Below are positions 6,862 to 15,603 of a stretch of DNA of 64,000 nucleotides, one piece after another; position 1 is the stretch's first letter; each line of letters begins with the position of its first letter. This stretch comes from Chryseobacterium indicum (GTDB lineage Bacteria; Bacteroidota; Bacteroidia; Flavobacteriales; Weeksellaceae). The position numbers were made by a program, and so were the translations under genes. The notes beneath the pieces were generated by a model. It searched no databases. It was given only the letters and a program-made list of their open reading frames with translations, and was not told where the DNA came from. Location of the stretch: assembly GCF_021504595.1 (NCBI RefSeq), contig NZ_JACSGT010000002.1:496001-560000 (forward strand), given 5' to 3'.

Positions 6862-9387
6862 TTAAAAGCCGACCTGAAAACCTGCTTTAATTCCGAAAGT
6901 TGAAATATCCGGTCTGTTGAGGTAATTTCCGCGCCAGTTGAAATCTACTCTGAAAATTCGAAGGTTTCCGAAGCCGATATTTTCGATACCGAAACCGTAT
7001 TCATAATAAATATGCTCACTTGGGGCAGAATATTTGAATCCTTCCACATTAATCGCTTTAGAAGCGTCGCTTAATGTTCCGTAAGCTCCTCTGATGAAGG
7101 CAATCTCTCTTAATTTTAATTTTTTGATCAAAGGAATATAAGAAAGGATTTTCCCGTTGAAATGATGCTCTAAATGAAGCGTTGTATAGGTGTCTGCAAC
7201 AAATTCATAGTAATTAAGCTGTGCAAATGTATTCTGAGCGAGACTATATGACTGGTTTCCCGGAATTACGTTCTGTAAAGCCAAGGGAACAGTATTGAAA
7301 TTCTTTCCAGCCTCAAAGCTGACTACTGTTTTTCCCCAGCTTCCGATCAGAAAAGGCTTATAAAACAGGAACTGCAATTTGTTATAATTAAAATCCGACC
7401 CGAATAAACCTTCAACACCTTTTGTGTATTTCAAGACAATAGTGGGGGCAAGAGTTCCGTGTTCGTGTCTGTCGATTCCGGTCTGGGAAAATTTTGCACC
7501 CGGTCTTGCGATTAAGCTTAACGTAAAATGTGAATCATTGGTTGTTTTTCTCAAATCTCCGTTTTTGTAATACATGAGATTAAATCCTTCAGGATTTGCC
7601 GATTTAATGCTTTGCATGGTTCCGTCTAGTCTGATCTGAAAATTTTTCCAGGGCTCTATAGAAGTAAATACATTTGTCTGGTTTATCGAGCTTAGTGAAG
7701 CGTTTTCTCCTCTTGCAAAAATCGTTGAAGAAGCAAACGTTCTTGCCATAATTCCGTCATCATTGGTCAGCCGAACGCCAAGCTGTAAAATGTCTCTTCT
7801 TGTTCCTGCTCCTACCGTAAAACGGTTTACTCTGTTAAACATAAATCTTCCTTCAACACCATATTTCACCTGTTGGTCTTTGAATCCATAGGCGGTGTAA
7901 AACTGAACTCTCCAGGGATCGTTCCGTGTGAAATAGGTTCTTGCTCCAATTCGTATCCTGTCGCCTTCTACCTGGTTTTTTCCATACACAGAAAAAATAG
8001 GACCTAAATCAATACCTTTTGTAATGTTATAATATCCGGAACCCAGTGTTTCGTAAAGTTTTACAATACGGTTAAATTTCGGAGTCTGCTCAAGCTTATC
8101 AAGCATATCATAAATGCCCTGCTCACTTTTTGACAGGGAATCAGGTCTTGCTTTTACCCAATACGCATCATCTTTTTCTACAAATTTGTCATTGTATTCC
8201 TCTTCCGTTCTTTTAAAAATTTTGTCTTCAAGCGGTTTATTAAACTGGTATTCCGAATAATCTACAGATCTTTTGGCAATAATGCTTTTTGAAGTTTTCT
8301 TTTTTGAAAAAGGAGTCATTTCAATTTCTGTAACAAATTTCCTCGGCAAAAAAGTATTTTCATCAGGATTGTCATATTCCAGTTCTGTAGAAATTCCGTT
8401 AATAAAATTTACATTAATTTTTTGAGTGGATTTTAAGGTTGCACCCAAAACCGCATAACTGTCTGTATCAATATAAAGATATCCCTGAAATGCTAAAACT
8501 TCTGTCCTTTTCGGCTGATAGCGAATTTTGAAAGCATTTTCTCCACGTATGGAAATAGTGTCTACCAAATTATAATCGTACGTACTGAAGCCTGTTTCTC
8601 CGGCAGGACTTGGGAATCCGATGTCGAAATAATTTAAAGTATTGTCATAAATGTTGATGTCGCGGTAAAGATTTTTAGCCATCAGAGTAATGATCTGGTT
8701 ATCCTGAAAACCTGATGTTTTTTGTGCTGTGAGAAGCCTTTTTGTACGTTTGGAAGGTCTGTTTTCTCCGTAATTTTCATAAACGGCTTCATTGAGGAAA
8801 ATAGGAAGTGCTATTTTTCCGCTTGCCGTGGAATCTTTATAATTAAAAATGAATTCAAGTTTATTGAAGATTTTTCTCTTCATGAATGCACTGTCCAGAT
8901 TGTTGGCATCAAACTGAATTTTTTCGTACTCTTTATAGGTATAGGTATCGAATTTATCTAAACCGTTGTTTCTCTTCCGTTCCCAGACTTTCTGCATGAT
9001 CGCGTAAGCGGGATTTTCCTTTTTGTTTTTATATTTCGGTTTTTCGTTATGAATAACAACTTCCTGTATACTTCCGACTTTTTCCTGAGCCAGTTTCACA
9101 AAAATATTGCTGGCATTCTGTGGAGTTACATCAACACTTTCTAAAGAATAATTTTTTCTTAAAAATCTGAGTTTATAAATCAGGCTGTCTGACTGTACGG
9201 TAAATTTTCCGGAAGTGGTTGTAAGAGAGGGTTTTTGATTTTCATTAATGAAAATATCTACTCCCGATACCTCCTTATTGGTCTTTGCGTCTACAATTCT
9301 GCCGTTTGCCGAATTTTGTGAGTATACGAGATCTGCAAAAAATAGAAATAAAAAGAGGGAATAATATTTGGAATTGTTAATTAACAT
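6862..9387 (-). CDS. DUF5686 family outer-membrane protein with carboxypeptidase-regulatory-like domain
   Basis: I place the start at the ATG at 9387, giving an 841-residue protein that opens directly with a signal peptide (MLINNSKYYSLF..., cleavage after VYSQ); an upstream ATG at 9435 would add 16 residues before it. After the signal comes a carboxypeptidase-D regulatory-like beta domain (NGRIVDAKTNKEVSGVDIFI), then the long DUF5686 region and a beta-strand-rich C-terminus ending in aromatic IKAGFQVGF, as in outer-membrane barrels. Its role is unknown. It converges with the peptide genes and its own terminator is the shared hairpin. Confidence 0.85.
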   Translation of the reverse strand: MLINNSKYYSLFLFLFFADLVYSQNSANGRIVDAKTNKEVSGVDIFINENQKPSLTTTSGKFTVQSDSLIYKLRFLRKNYSLESVDVTPQNASNIFVKLAQEKVGSIQEVVIHNEKPKYKNKKENPAYAIMQKVWERKRNNGLDKFDTYTYKEYEKIQFDANNLDSAFMKRKIFNKLEFIFNYKDSTASGKIALPIFLNEAVYENYGENRPSKRTKRLLTAQKTSGFQDNQIITLMAKNLYRDINIYDNTLNYFDIGFPSPAGETGFSTYDYNLVDTISIRGENAFKIRYQPKRTEVLAFQGYLYIDTDSYAVLGATLKSTQKINVNFINGISTELEYDNPDENTFLPRKFVTEIEMTPFSKKKTSKSIIAKRSVDYSEYQFNKPLEDKIFKRTEEEYNDKFVEKDDAYWVKARPDSLSKSEQGIYDMLDKLEQTPKFNRIVKLYETLGSGYYNITKGIDLGPIFSVYGKNQVEGDRIRIGARTYFTRNDPWRVQFYTAYGFKDQQVKYGVEGRFMFNRVNRFTVGAGTRRDILQLGVRLTNDDGIMARTFASSTIFARGENASLSSINQTNVFTSIEPWKNFQIRLDGTMQSIKSANPEGFNLMYYKNGDLRKTTNDSHFTLSLIARPGAKFSQTGIDRHEHGTLAPTIVLKYTKGVEGLFGSDFNYNKLQFLFYKPFLIGSWGKTVVSFEAGKNFNTVPLALQNVIPGNQSYSLAQNTFAQLNYYEFVADTYTTLHLEHHFNGKILSYIPLIKKLKLREIAFIRGAYGTLSDASKAINVEGFKYSAPSEHIYYEYGFGIENIGFGNLRIFRVDFNWRGNYLNRPDISTFGIKAGFQVGF

Positions 9388-9600
9388 TTGTTGTTTCTTC
9401 AAGCTATTTGCATAACAAAAAGTATGCACTTTCATTATAAAAAAATAAATATTATTTAAACTTTTAATGGTTTAAATACAAAACTGCAAATGTAATGAAA
9501 ATAACATCATCGTTTTGACGGTGTTATAGTTATTGTTTTGTTAAAATATGATGATTTTTAAAAAATTATTTTTTAATGATATGATTCCAAATCGCAGAAA

Positions 9601-9638
9601 TAAAAAAGACCTACATTTCTGTAAGTCTTTTTTGCTCC
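9601..9638. repeat. Attachment-site-like direct repeat, copy 1 (tRNA-Asn terminator)
   Basis: This stretch holds a stem-loop (AAAAAAGAC at 9602-9610 paired with GTCTTTTTT ending 9633) followed by GCTCC. The same run occurs at 13650-13686 with a single T missing. Copy 1 continues into a recognisable tRNA-Asn 3' half. On the minus strand it is the natural terminator behind that tRNA. Confidence 0.7.
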
Positions 9639-9681
9639 TCCTGCTGGGCTCGAACCAGCGACCCTCTGATTAACAGTCAGA
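9635..9681 (-). pseudogene. 3' half of tRNA-Asn(GTT), island attachment remnant
   Basis: On the minus strand the sequence shows an anticodon arm with stem TCTGA/TCAGA and loop CTGTTAA (anticodon GTT), variable loop GGGTC, T arm GCTGG-TTCGAGC-CCAGC, and the 3' acceptor strand AGGAGGAG. The 5' acceptor strand, D arm and D loop are missing: upstream is AT-rich unrelated DNA. A 3' half ending at the anticodon arm is what a tyrosine-recombinase element leaves at the end distal to the intact tRNA. The intact tRNA-Asn would be expected at the other boundary, possibly beyond this window. Confidence 0.75.
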
Positions 9682-9881
9682 ATACATTATTTGCTTTTAA
9701 TTATTTTTAATTTCTAAATGTCTTAAATAGAATTATTTAAAGCTATTTAACTTATATTCTTTTATTTTTATTTATTGTTAATTGCAAATTATTGTTGTAA
9801 ATTGATTTAATATGAATCAGGATTTTACAATAAATTACTATTTTGACAAGCGTTTCAAAAATAAAGAAGGTAAAAACAATA

Positions 9882-10436
9882 TCAGAATTTTTTAGTAGGT
9901 TCGATTTTATTAGGAAAGAGGTTCTTAATTACGGTCAAATAAAATATCAAAATAGAAGCTGTTAATGTGCCACATACAAACATAAATTCGGTCTCTGAAA
10001 TTAAAAAGTCGTATTCTATAAGTGGTAGAAATGGCAACAACGGTAGTTTGAGACACTTTAATCCATGCAACATTATAAAAAAACCTATAAATACCGCCCA
10101 TATTGCAGAAAACCAAAATGCTTTTTTAGCATTTTCTTTTCTTAGCTGTCTCTCATTTTTACGATCTTTAAATGTTGAATGCGCTTCTCTGAGAAGAGTT
10201 GTTTTTTTTAATTTGAATTCTAAAAATTTAAGTCTAATTTCCTCATGTTTTAGAAAAGCCTCAATATCAGTTAGATCACCACCAAACAGTGCCATTTTCT
10301 CTTTTTTTGAGTTCTCTTTTGAAGCCTCCGTTTCTTCACTTTCTGGATTATATTCATTGAAAAAACCATCGATGTCTATATCATCAAAATTTAGGGATTC
10401 TATATCCTCGTCATTAGGATTGTTTACGTCGCTCAT
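9882..10436 (-). CDS. Membrane protein partnered with Panacea antitoxin (candidate toxin)
   Basis: A 184-residue protein: acidic N-terminus (about residues 1-45, many D/E), a charged helix (about 60-110), then two long hydrophobic segments (about 108-125 and 155-172) that should insert in the membrane. No known domain recognised. It overlaps the end of the Panacea gene by 23 bases, so the two are translationally linked. Panacea (DUF4065) antitoxins neutralise very diverse toxins including membrane-active ones, so a toxin role is reasonable but unproven. Stop codon is TGA; this gene lies outside the recoded block. Confidence 0.55.
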   Translation of the reverse strand: MSDVNNPNDEDIESLNFDDIDIDGFFNEYNPESEETEASKENSKKEKMALFGGDLTDIEAFLKHEEIRLKFLEFKLKKTTLLREAHSTFKDRKNERQLRKENAKKAFWFSAIWAVFIGFFIMLHGLKCLKLPLLPFLPLIEYDFLISETEFMFVCGTLTASILIFYLTVIKNLFPNKIEPTKKF

Positions 10437-10881
10437 TGATCAGTTTTTTATAATGCTCTTTTATTACATTATTACTAATAATTGTATGATATTGATGTGG
10501 ATCAAAAGCTTCATCCCAAGGAGTGTCCTTTACATGAGTCATGCTTGACAAGTCTAAGCCCGAAAAATTTTTATAAGTATTCCAAATTGCTTTAATAAAA
10601 TGCTGATCTGAATCGCTTAATTTATTATCAGAGTAAAGTTCGATTGTTTCCAAATCTACGCTTCTAGATCCGAAACGTTTCGTGACATGATATAATTCCG
10701 GTATAACTGGACCATATTTCCATGCCTGAACGCTATTTTTAATAAGCGGTTTATCATAAAAGCCCAAATACCATCCATGCGCAATGTAAGTAAGCTTTAG
10801 AAGTTTCATTGGTTCTATCCCCTGACCCTCTTCGTTAGCAAACTTTAGAAATTGTTTTGCAATATCAAAGCAGTTATACAT
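10414..10881 (-). CDS. Panacea-domain (DUF4065 / SocA-like) antitoxin-type protein
   Basis: A 155-residue protein from the ATG at 10881; an ORF extension upstream to 10971 is non-conserved and crosses the promoter. The sequence MYNCFDIAKQFLKFA, the KLLKLTYIAHGWYLG segment and AWKYGPVIPELYH are the signature of the Panacea fold (DUF4065, formerly the GepA/SocA family), used as a broad antitoxin domain. A consensus promoter and a small palindrome lie just upstream, fitting autoregulation. The downstream overlapping membrane-protein gene is the likely partner. Confidence 0.8.
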   Translation of the reverse strand: MYNCFDIAKQFLKFANEEGQGIEPMKLLKLTYIAHGWYLGFYDKPLIKNSVQAWKYGPVIPELYHVTKRFGSRSVDLETIELYSDNKLSDSDQHFIKAIWNTYKNFSGLDLSSMTHVKDTPWDEAFDPHQYHTIISNNVIKEHYKKLINERRKQS

Positions 10882-10909
10882 ATTTAGTTTTTTAATCTTT
10901 TGGAAAGTT

Positions 10910-10971
10910 ACACATTTTGTGTGAAATAAAAAAAAGTTTGCAAAATTAGATATTACAATTATTATTTGCAA
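10910..10971 (-). promoter_or_regulatory. Promoter and candidate operator of the Panacea module
   Basis: On the minus strand TTG (10971-10969) is followed after 20 bases by TAATTTTG (10948-10941), a perfect match to the Bacteroidota consensus. Between it and the start codon lies the palindrome ACACATTTTGTGT (10910-10922), positioned as a repressor site. Confidence 0.6.
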
Positions 10972-11078
10972 TACCTTTTTTTATAAGTTTTCAACAAATA
11001 TCATACCTCACAACGTCAGATCGTGACGTATTATTTTTTTTTTAACTTTAAGTTCTCTAATAATTTAGGTTTTACACG

Positions 11079-11696
11079 ATGCCACGGATTAAACAGTATT
11101 TAGATTATGTTGAAGATTTAAGAAGTCTTTCAATAAAAGATATAAAGAGATATTTAAAACCAAATACTTTCTCTGATAATGGCGTATTAACCTATTACCG
11201 AGGTGGTAAGCGTACCGGCTCAATTTCAATTGAATCTCAGATATTTGATACCGAGGGTACTATCACGCTATCTTATAAATACCGACAGGAATTAAACATC
11301 AGATATGAGATACAGCTCATTTCTAAGCCTTCGAATCTCGGAAAAGCTATTGTTTGGTATTTCGTATGTCCTAAAACTGAAAAGATCAGCAGAACCTTAC
11401 ATTTGAAAGGTGGTTATTGTTATCACAGATCTGCATTTCCTGAGCTTTATTATGAAAATCAGGTTTTATCTAATAACTGGCGCAAAGTTCAAAAAGCCAT
11501 GGAAATAGAACTGTCTGAAAAGGTTTTTGAGGAATACTTTAAGAAACATCGTAAAAAAACTTATCGAGGAATATCAACAAAGAAAGAATCTAAATTAAAA
11601 CAATTGATAAAAATTAAAGAGGAATACATTCCGGATCTAAGTGTTCTGAATTTTCGGACTCCATACGCGCTGAAGATTTTGTATAGAATTGGATAA
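11079..11696 (+). CDS. Hypothetical protein with CP-containing knuckle
   Basis: A 205-residue protein I cannot name. It is basic, with a central WYFVCPKTEKISRTLHL stretch followed by YCYHRSAFPELYY. That arrangement resembles the W-x-F-x-CP...R-x-LYL...R pattern of proteins often carried on plasmids and phages, but only one CxxC-like half is present, so metal binding is doubtful. It is divergent from the Panacea gene across a 200-base spacer and lies inside the region bounded by the two attachment-like repeats. Confidence 0.6.
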   Translation: MPRIKQYLDYVEDLRSLSIKDIKRYLKPNTFSDNGVLTYYRGGKRTGSISIESQIFDTEGTITLSYKYRQELNIRYEIQLISKPSNLGKAIVWYFVCPKTEKISRTLHLKGGYCYHRSAFPELYYENQVLSNNWRKVQKAMEIELSEKVFEEYFKKHRKKTYRGISTKKESKLKQLIKIKEEYIPDLSVLNFRTPYALKILYRIG

Positions 11697-12012
11697 TGAA
11701 ACATAATGAAATATTTATGCATAAATTGATTTTACACGCACAGAATTCCGTGTATGTAAATATCCTACTCAAATATGGCTGTATCAAATATTGAAAAAGC
11801 TTTATCTAAATAATTTTTGTATTCATCATAGTTCGCCATTGATAAGCAATTATGGCCAAACAAAGATTTAAATAGGCAGAATTCTCCCAGTTTAAATATC
11901 ATGAAATACGGGTATTTAAAAGTCCGTAAGGAACCTTTCTAATTTAATAACATTAAATTGGAATCATACCAGAAAACAATTAAATTTGAGATAACCAAAA
12001 AAAATCAAAGCC

Positions 12013-12252
12013 ATGTCAAAAACAATTATTATTAAGCATGTTACGGGAGATTATAAACTTCCTATTATGGATCAGTATTTTGATAAATTTAAAAAAGGTA
12101 TCGAAGAATGCATCAAAGGTAAAGTTCCTGCGATAGTATTTTATGATGGATCTGGAAATGAACAGCATTTCCCTGCAGATGTTCTACGTAGCAGTGTTAT
12201 CACTTTTGAGATTGTAAAAAAGAATGTCAGATTGAAGGGAGGTGCTGTTTAG
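12013..12252 (+). CDS. Hypothetical small protein
   Basis: A 79-residue acidic/basic mixed protein with a predicted beta-alpha-beta content (IIIKHVTGDYKLP, then an amphipathic helix, then VPAIVFYDG). No family recognised. A purine-rich leader precedes the ATG and a strong terminator follows. Small proteins of this kind are frequent in accessory regions of Flavobacteriia. Confidence 0.6.
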   Translation: MSKTIIIKHVTGDYKLPIMDQYFDKFKKGIEECIKGKVPAIVFYDGSGNEQHFPADVLRSSVITFEIVKKNVRLKGGAV

Positions 12253-12258
12253 TTTGAA

Positions 12259-12284
12259 AGAATAAAAGCCCCATCTAGGGGCTT
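12259..12284. terminator. Convergent terminator
   Basis: AAAAGCCCC and GGGGCTTT pair around the loop ATCTA and are followed by T-rich sequence. It separates the two small convergent genes ending at 12252 and 12291. Confidence 0.8.
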
Positions 12285-12290
12285 TCATAT

Positions 12291-12479
12291 TTACTTACTC
12301 TGAAGTATTGTTGTTAGTTTATTTAAAACTGTTGAAATATTATCGTACGACACATACTTTTGCTGGTCCGACGTGTATACAGCGCACATATCACCTCCGT
12401 ATGGTGTTATTGCGGTTATTTGATTTACATTAATGTACACGTAGTCGTGTTCTGCTGAAATTCTAATTTCTATAAACAT
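12291..12479 (-). CDS. Hypothetical 62-residue protein
   Basis: A short soluble protein with alternating beta-strand pattern (FIEIRISAEHDYVYINVNQITAITPYG) and a C-terminal amphipathic helix. The INVNQITAI...VYTSDQQKY layout is reminiscent of small FlbD-like folds, but this is only a resemblance. Convergent with the upstream small gene; no operon partner. Confidence 0.55.
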   Translation of the reverse strand: MFIEIRISAEHDYVYINVNQITAITPYGGDMCAVYTSDQQKYVSYDNISTVLNKLTTILQSK

Positions 12480-13649
12480 AATTCTTGGATATTAATTTTC
12501 GTAAAGATAAAAAATGTTTTGATAATAGAATCAGATACTTCTAAAAACTACTATTATAAGCAAGCTACAGCTTACCAAATATAGAAAGGTCACATCTACA
12601 AATTTATTGAGGACCAATGAAAGTTAAAATTGAAAATAAAGGGTGGCGGAACATTAATCTAAGACATCTAAAAATCCTGCTATCCTCAGTCTCTTTTCGG
12701 AGAAATTATCAGAAGCAATTGCTTTGGTTAATACTGTCTTTTTTCTCATTTTCCTATTAACTGCGGGAAATATTTCCTTCAGAGAAATCACTCAAATCAA
12801 ATTTACTTTCAGTTAGTATTATCTGAGTGTAATACCCCTACTCAAAGTTGAGCATCCCCATTTCGGTCTAAGAATACACTTCCACTTTTTTGGAAGTCAC
12901 ACGCACAAGCGTATGATATGGAAAAAACCTTGCTATGCTTCACAAGTTAAACTCATGTACCCTCCTCAATTTTGAGGAAGCCTTCCAAATATTATTTTAA
13001 ACTGTTGTGATTACTGATCCTATCCGCTTTCATACCCGAAATACCGTGTGTCTAAAATTATAATCCGGTTGGGAAAGCGAACAAAGTTATTGCCCAAAAT
13101 GGCAAAAAGTAAATATGATAATTGTCGTTTTGATAAATCCATGAATTCGTGGTTTCATAAATGTAAAGAAACTTACTTTTATCGTTTGGTCAAAAACAAG
13201 AAAATTAAACTCTCTATTCATAGTACATTGAAGATTTTTTTTGCTTTTGAAAATGAAGATTATGAGGGGTTCACCCTTATGGTGAACGGTTGTAAGTTTA
13301 CCTGGTGTTACCGATATTGCTGTCGGAAACTTAGCAAAAAAAATTATTTAATTGCATATAAACCAGTGTTTTAATTAAATATGATATTTACAATAAAGAC
13401 AACATTAGTTACAACATACATAACAAATGATATATTTTAGCATTTTTGAAGTTTTAAAATGTGCTTTGAACTCACATCATAGTTTAATTCTAAACCTTTT
13501 GAACTTATCTGAACTTTTCAAGGGGATAAGATTCCGCCTATTTAAAATACTTTCAAGCGAAAACAGGCCAAAGGTTCAAAAAGGTCAAATAATAAATTGT
13601 AGTAATATAAAAGACCGGATAAAATACTATTTGTTGTAAGTAGTAAAAA
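12480..13649. other. 1.2 kb with no convincing gene
   Basis: Two open frames here (13048-13374 starting with GTG, 13427-13639) show no domain, no ribosome-binding site and odd composition, so I leave them out. Around 12830-13000 the sequence is comparatively C-rich and contains stretches such as CCCCTACTCAAAGTTGAG that could be remnants of a decayed mobile gene. No repeats or tRNA are evident until the attachment-like repeat at 13650. Confidence 0.5.
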
Positions 13650-13686
13650 TAAAAAAGACCTACATTTCTGTAAGTCTTTTTGCTCC
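13650..13686. repeat. Attachment-site-like direct repeat, copy 2
   Basis: Identical, apart from one T, to the terminator block at 9601-9638. The following bases (CCCCTACTGTGCGATTATCG) look like a badly degenerated version of the tRNA-Asn 3' end seen behind copy 1. The two copies bracket 4.0 kb that contains the Panacea module. Confidence 0.65.
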
Positions 13687-14243
13687 CCCTACTGTGCGAT
13701 TATCGAACCGTTTGTATTTGATTATCAATTTGTTGTGTTGAAAAATAACCCTTCGTGAGCATCGAACCATCAGTTATCTCTAAAATGTAAATTTCATTTT
13801 TAATTTTGAGTAACCGTACAATTAAGATTTAATTGACCTTTGCTTTCTCAGTGGTACAAGTACTTTTTGGAAATCAAATCATTGTATAATTGGTAATAAA
13901 TTCAACCCGAAAAGTTGTTCGATACTATTGTTTTTGCGCATGTATAATAAAAATTTGATAGGGATGGCATTTCTGTATGCAGCTTCCTAAGAATTAGCAG
14001 GCAGTAATAAATAAAAAAAGAGGCTGTCTCAAAAGGCAGTCTCTTTAAAAAACACAAATGATGAAAAAAAATTAATTATCGATGCAGTCTTGCATCTCAA
14101 AACACTAAGCTACTAATTTTTTTGTAAAGTTTACAATTTTTGAAAAGAATATAATAAGTAGAACAAAGATTTCCGTTTTTATAAAATTTCACCCTCATCC
14201 GTATGGTTGTCTGGAAATAGAAATTCTGCTCTTTCTGAAATTT
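13687..14243. other. Gap with tRNA-like debris and a hairpin
   Basis: On the minus strand two segments read GGTTCGATAATCG and GGTTCGATGCTC, both T-loop-like, but neither folds into a complete tRNA. At 14017-14046 AAAGAGGCTG and CAGTCTCTTT form a ten-pair hairpin (one G-T) that could terminate transcription from either side. No gene is convincing. Confidence 0.45.
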
Positions 14244-14492
14244 TCACCAGTAAAAAGAAGTTTTTCCTTTTTTACCTATTGGATCATTATTGCCTGCATG
14301 GATTTCACATACAAAAATACTTTCCCGGTTAAAGTCTTTTATCCGAAGGGATATCCTTCCTATTGTTCCCCATTCTTCGTGTTCGAAAATAAAAAACCAC
14401 CGCTTATAGATAAACTCCTGTCTGATCTTAATTTCACTGGGAGCAATTAAAAGAAGTTCTTTATTCAGTTTGTCAAAATCTTCCTGTTTCAT
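14244..14492 (-). CDS. Hypothetical 82-residue protein
   Basis: A small soluble protein with several aromatic residues (YKRWFFIFEHEEWG) and no recognisable domain. The frame ends at a TGA and stays open for a further fifty codons, but the extension looks non-coding, so I treat the TGA as a real stop. It sits upstream of nothing and downstream of the lanthipeptide operon; possibly truncated. Confidence 0.4.
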   Translation of the reverse strand: MKQEDFDKLNKELLLIAPSEIKIRQEFIYKRWFFIFEHEEWGTIGRISLRIKDFNRESIFVCEIHAGNNDPIGKKGKTSFYW

Positions 14493-14731
14493 TTGTGATA
14501 TTTAAACAAAAATAACAAGTTGTATAATTACAAACAATGGGTAAGTAGTTGAAAATATGGTCTGTGTGTTTTTTAAAACATCACAACAAATTTGGTTCTT
14601 AATTAGACCCCAAATTGCAAAATTTTATGTTATAAGATTAAGCTTTATAGTCATAATGTTTTAAGCATGGTATAATTTGAGCCACATTTTGTAAAATCCT
14701 TTAACCAACTGTATTTATATATTCGGATCTA

Positions 14732-15589
14732 TTATGATGTTTGATGAAGATTGTAAAAGGTTTCTGATTTATAATATCTCACCAAATAATCATAAATAAT
14801 CATCTCAAATACTCTTTGATTGGAAACAAAAAGCCTGTTAATATTCATGTGGAATATACTTTGAAAGAAATTCTGCAAAGACATTCCTTTGGATTGATTT
14901 TCATTGTGACAAAGTACATTTTCTAAAGCCGCATTGTTTTCTTCAATATGAGATAAAAAAGCACTCCTCTCTTCCGAAAATTCGTCTGAAGTTATAAAAT
15001 CCAAATATTTGGGTTTGAATTCCCTGTACTTTTTATCCAATTGAGAATTAAGTTTTTTATCGGCATTGAATTCCTTTTTAAAAGAATTATTGAAATCTTT
15101 CATCCATTCCAACTTTTCCTGAACTGAAAGATTTAATTTCCTGAGCATCTGATCAATCAAAAAAAGGCTGACAATAATCTTTTCCTCATCGTCATAATGT
15201 AGACATTGCAGAGTAAACTCACTGTTTATGTAAAAGAAAGTTTCTGCATATTCTATTGTATTTTCACCATAACGTTCAATTTCACGGTTATACGTATCTA
15301 TTACAATATTTGAAATTTCACCACTATCTGTAAAATTTTGAAGAGAAGCGTTAATGCTTTTTAAAACTTCAGTGTAGTTTTGGATATCAGTCAGCCTAAA
15401 CCTTACTCTCAGGTGAGGTTTTGGATCATTGTAACGGATGAAAAACCATTTGGAAATATAATTTTCTTTCTGAAAATATTTTACCAAGGGCTCTATCGAC
15501 TCTTCTAAAATAAGGTCTGCCGTTTTTATTCCGGTATAAATTTTAAGATATAACCATTCACTTCCCGGAGCAAATTTTCTTTTCATCAT
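14732..15589 (-). CDS. Thiopeptide-type bacteriocin biosynthesis protein (LanB C-terminal elimination domain)
   Basis: A 285-residue stand-alone SpaB_C-type protein. The N-terminal region has APGSEWLYLKIYTG and IRYNDPKPHLRVRFR, hallmarks of the lantibiotic dehydratase C-terminal domain, which removes glutamate from glutamylated Ser/Thr to give dehydroalanine or dehydrobutyrine. Two adjacent Met codons (15589 and 15586) are possible starts. It lies 14 bases behind the LanB N-terminal enzyme, so the two parts of a normal fused LanB act as separate proteins here. AT-rich, stop TAA. About 240 bases without a gene follow. Confidence 0.88.
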   Translation of the reverse strand: MMKRKFAPGSEWLYLKIYTGIKTADLILEESIEPLVKYFQKENYISKWFFIRYNDPKPHLRVRFRLTDIQNYTEVLKSINASLQNFTDSGEISNIVIDTYNREIERYGENTIEYAETFFYINSEFTLQCLHYDDEEKIIVSLFLIDQMLRKLNLSVQEKLEWMKDFNNSFKKEFNADKKLNSQLDKKYREFKPKYLDFITSDEFSEERSAFLSHIEENNAALENVLCHNENQSKGMSLQNFFQSIFHMNINRLFVSNQRVFEMIIYDYLVRYYKSETFYNLHQTS

Positions 15590-15603
15590 TTATGTTGTGT
15601 TTA

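Noticed and set aside
13048..13374. 108-residue open frame
   Set aside because: GTG start, no recognisable domain, unusual amino-acid composition and no neighbours in operon.
13427..13639. 70-residue open frame
   Set aside because: No domain, AT-rich spurious composition, and adjacent to the attachment repeat.
14017..14046. Insertion-sequence end
   Set aside because: AGGCTGTCTC resembles some IS termini, but only one hairpin exists and no transposase or second end is nearby.
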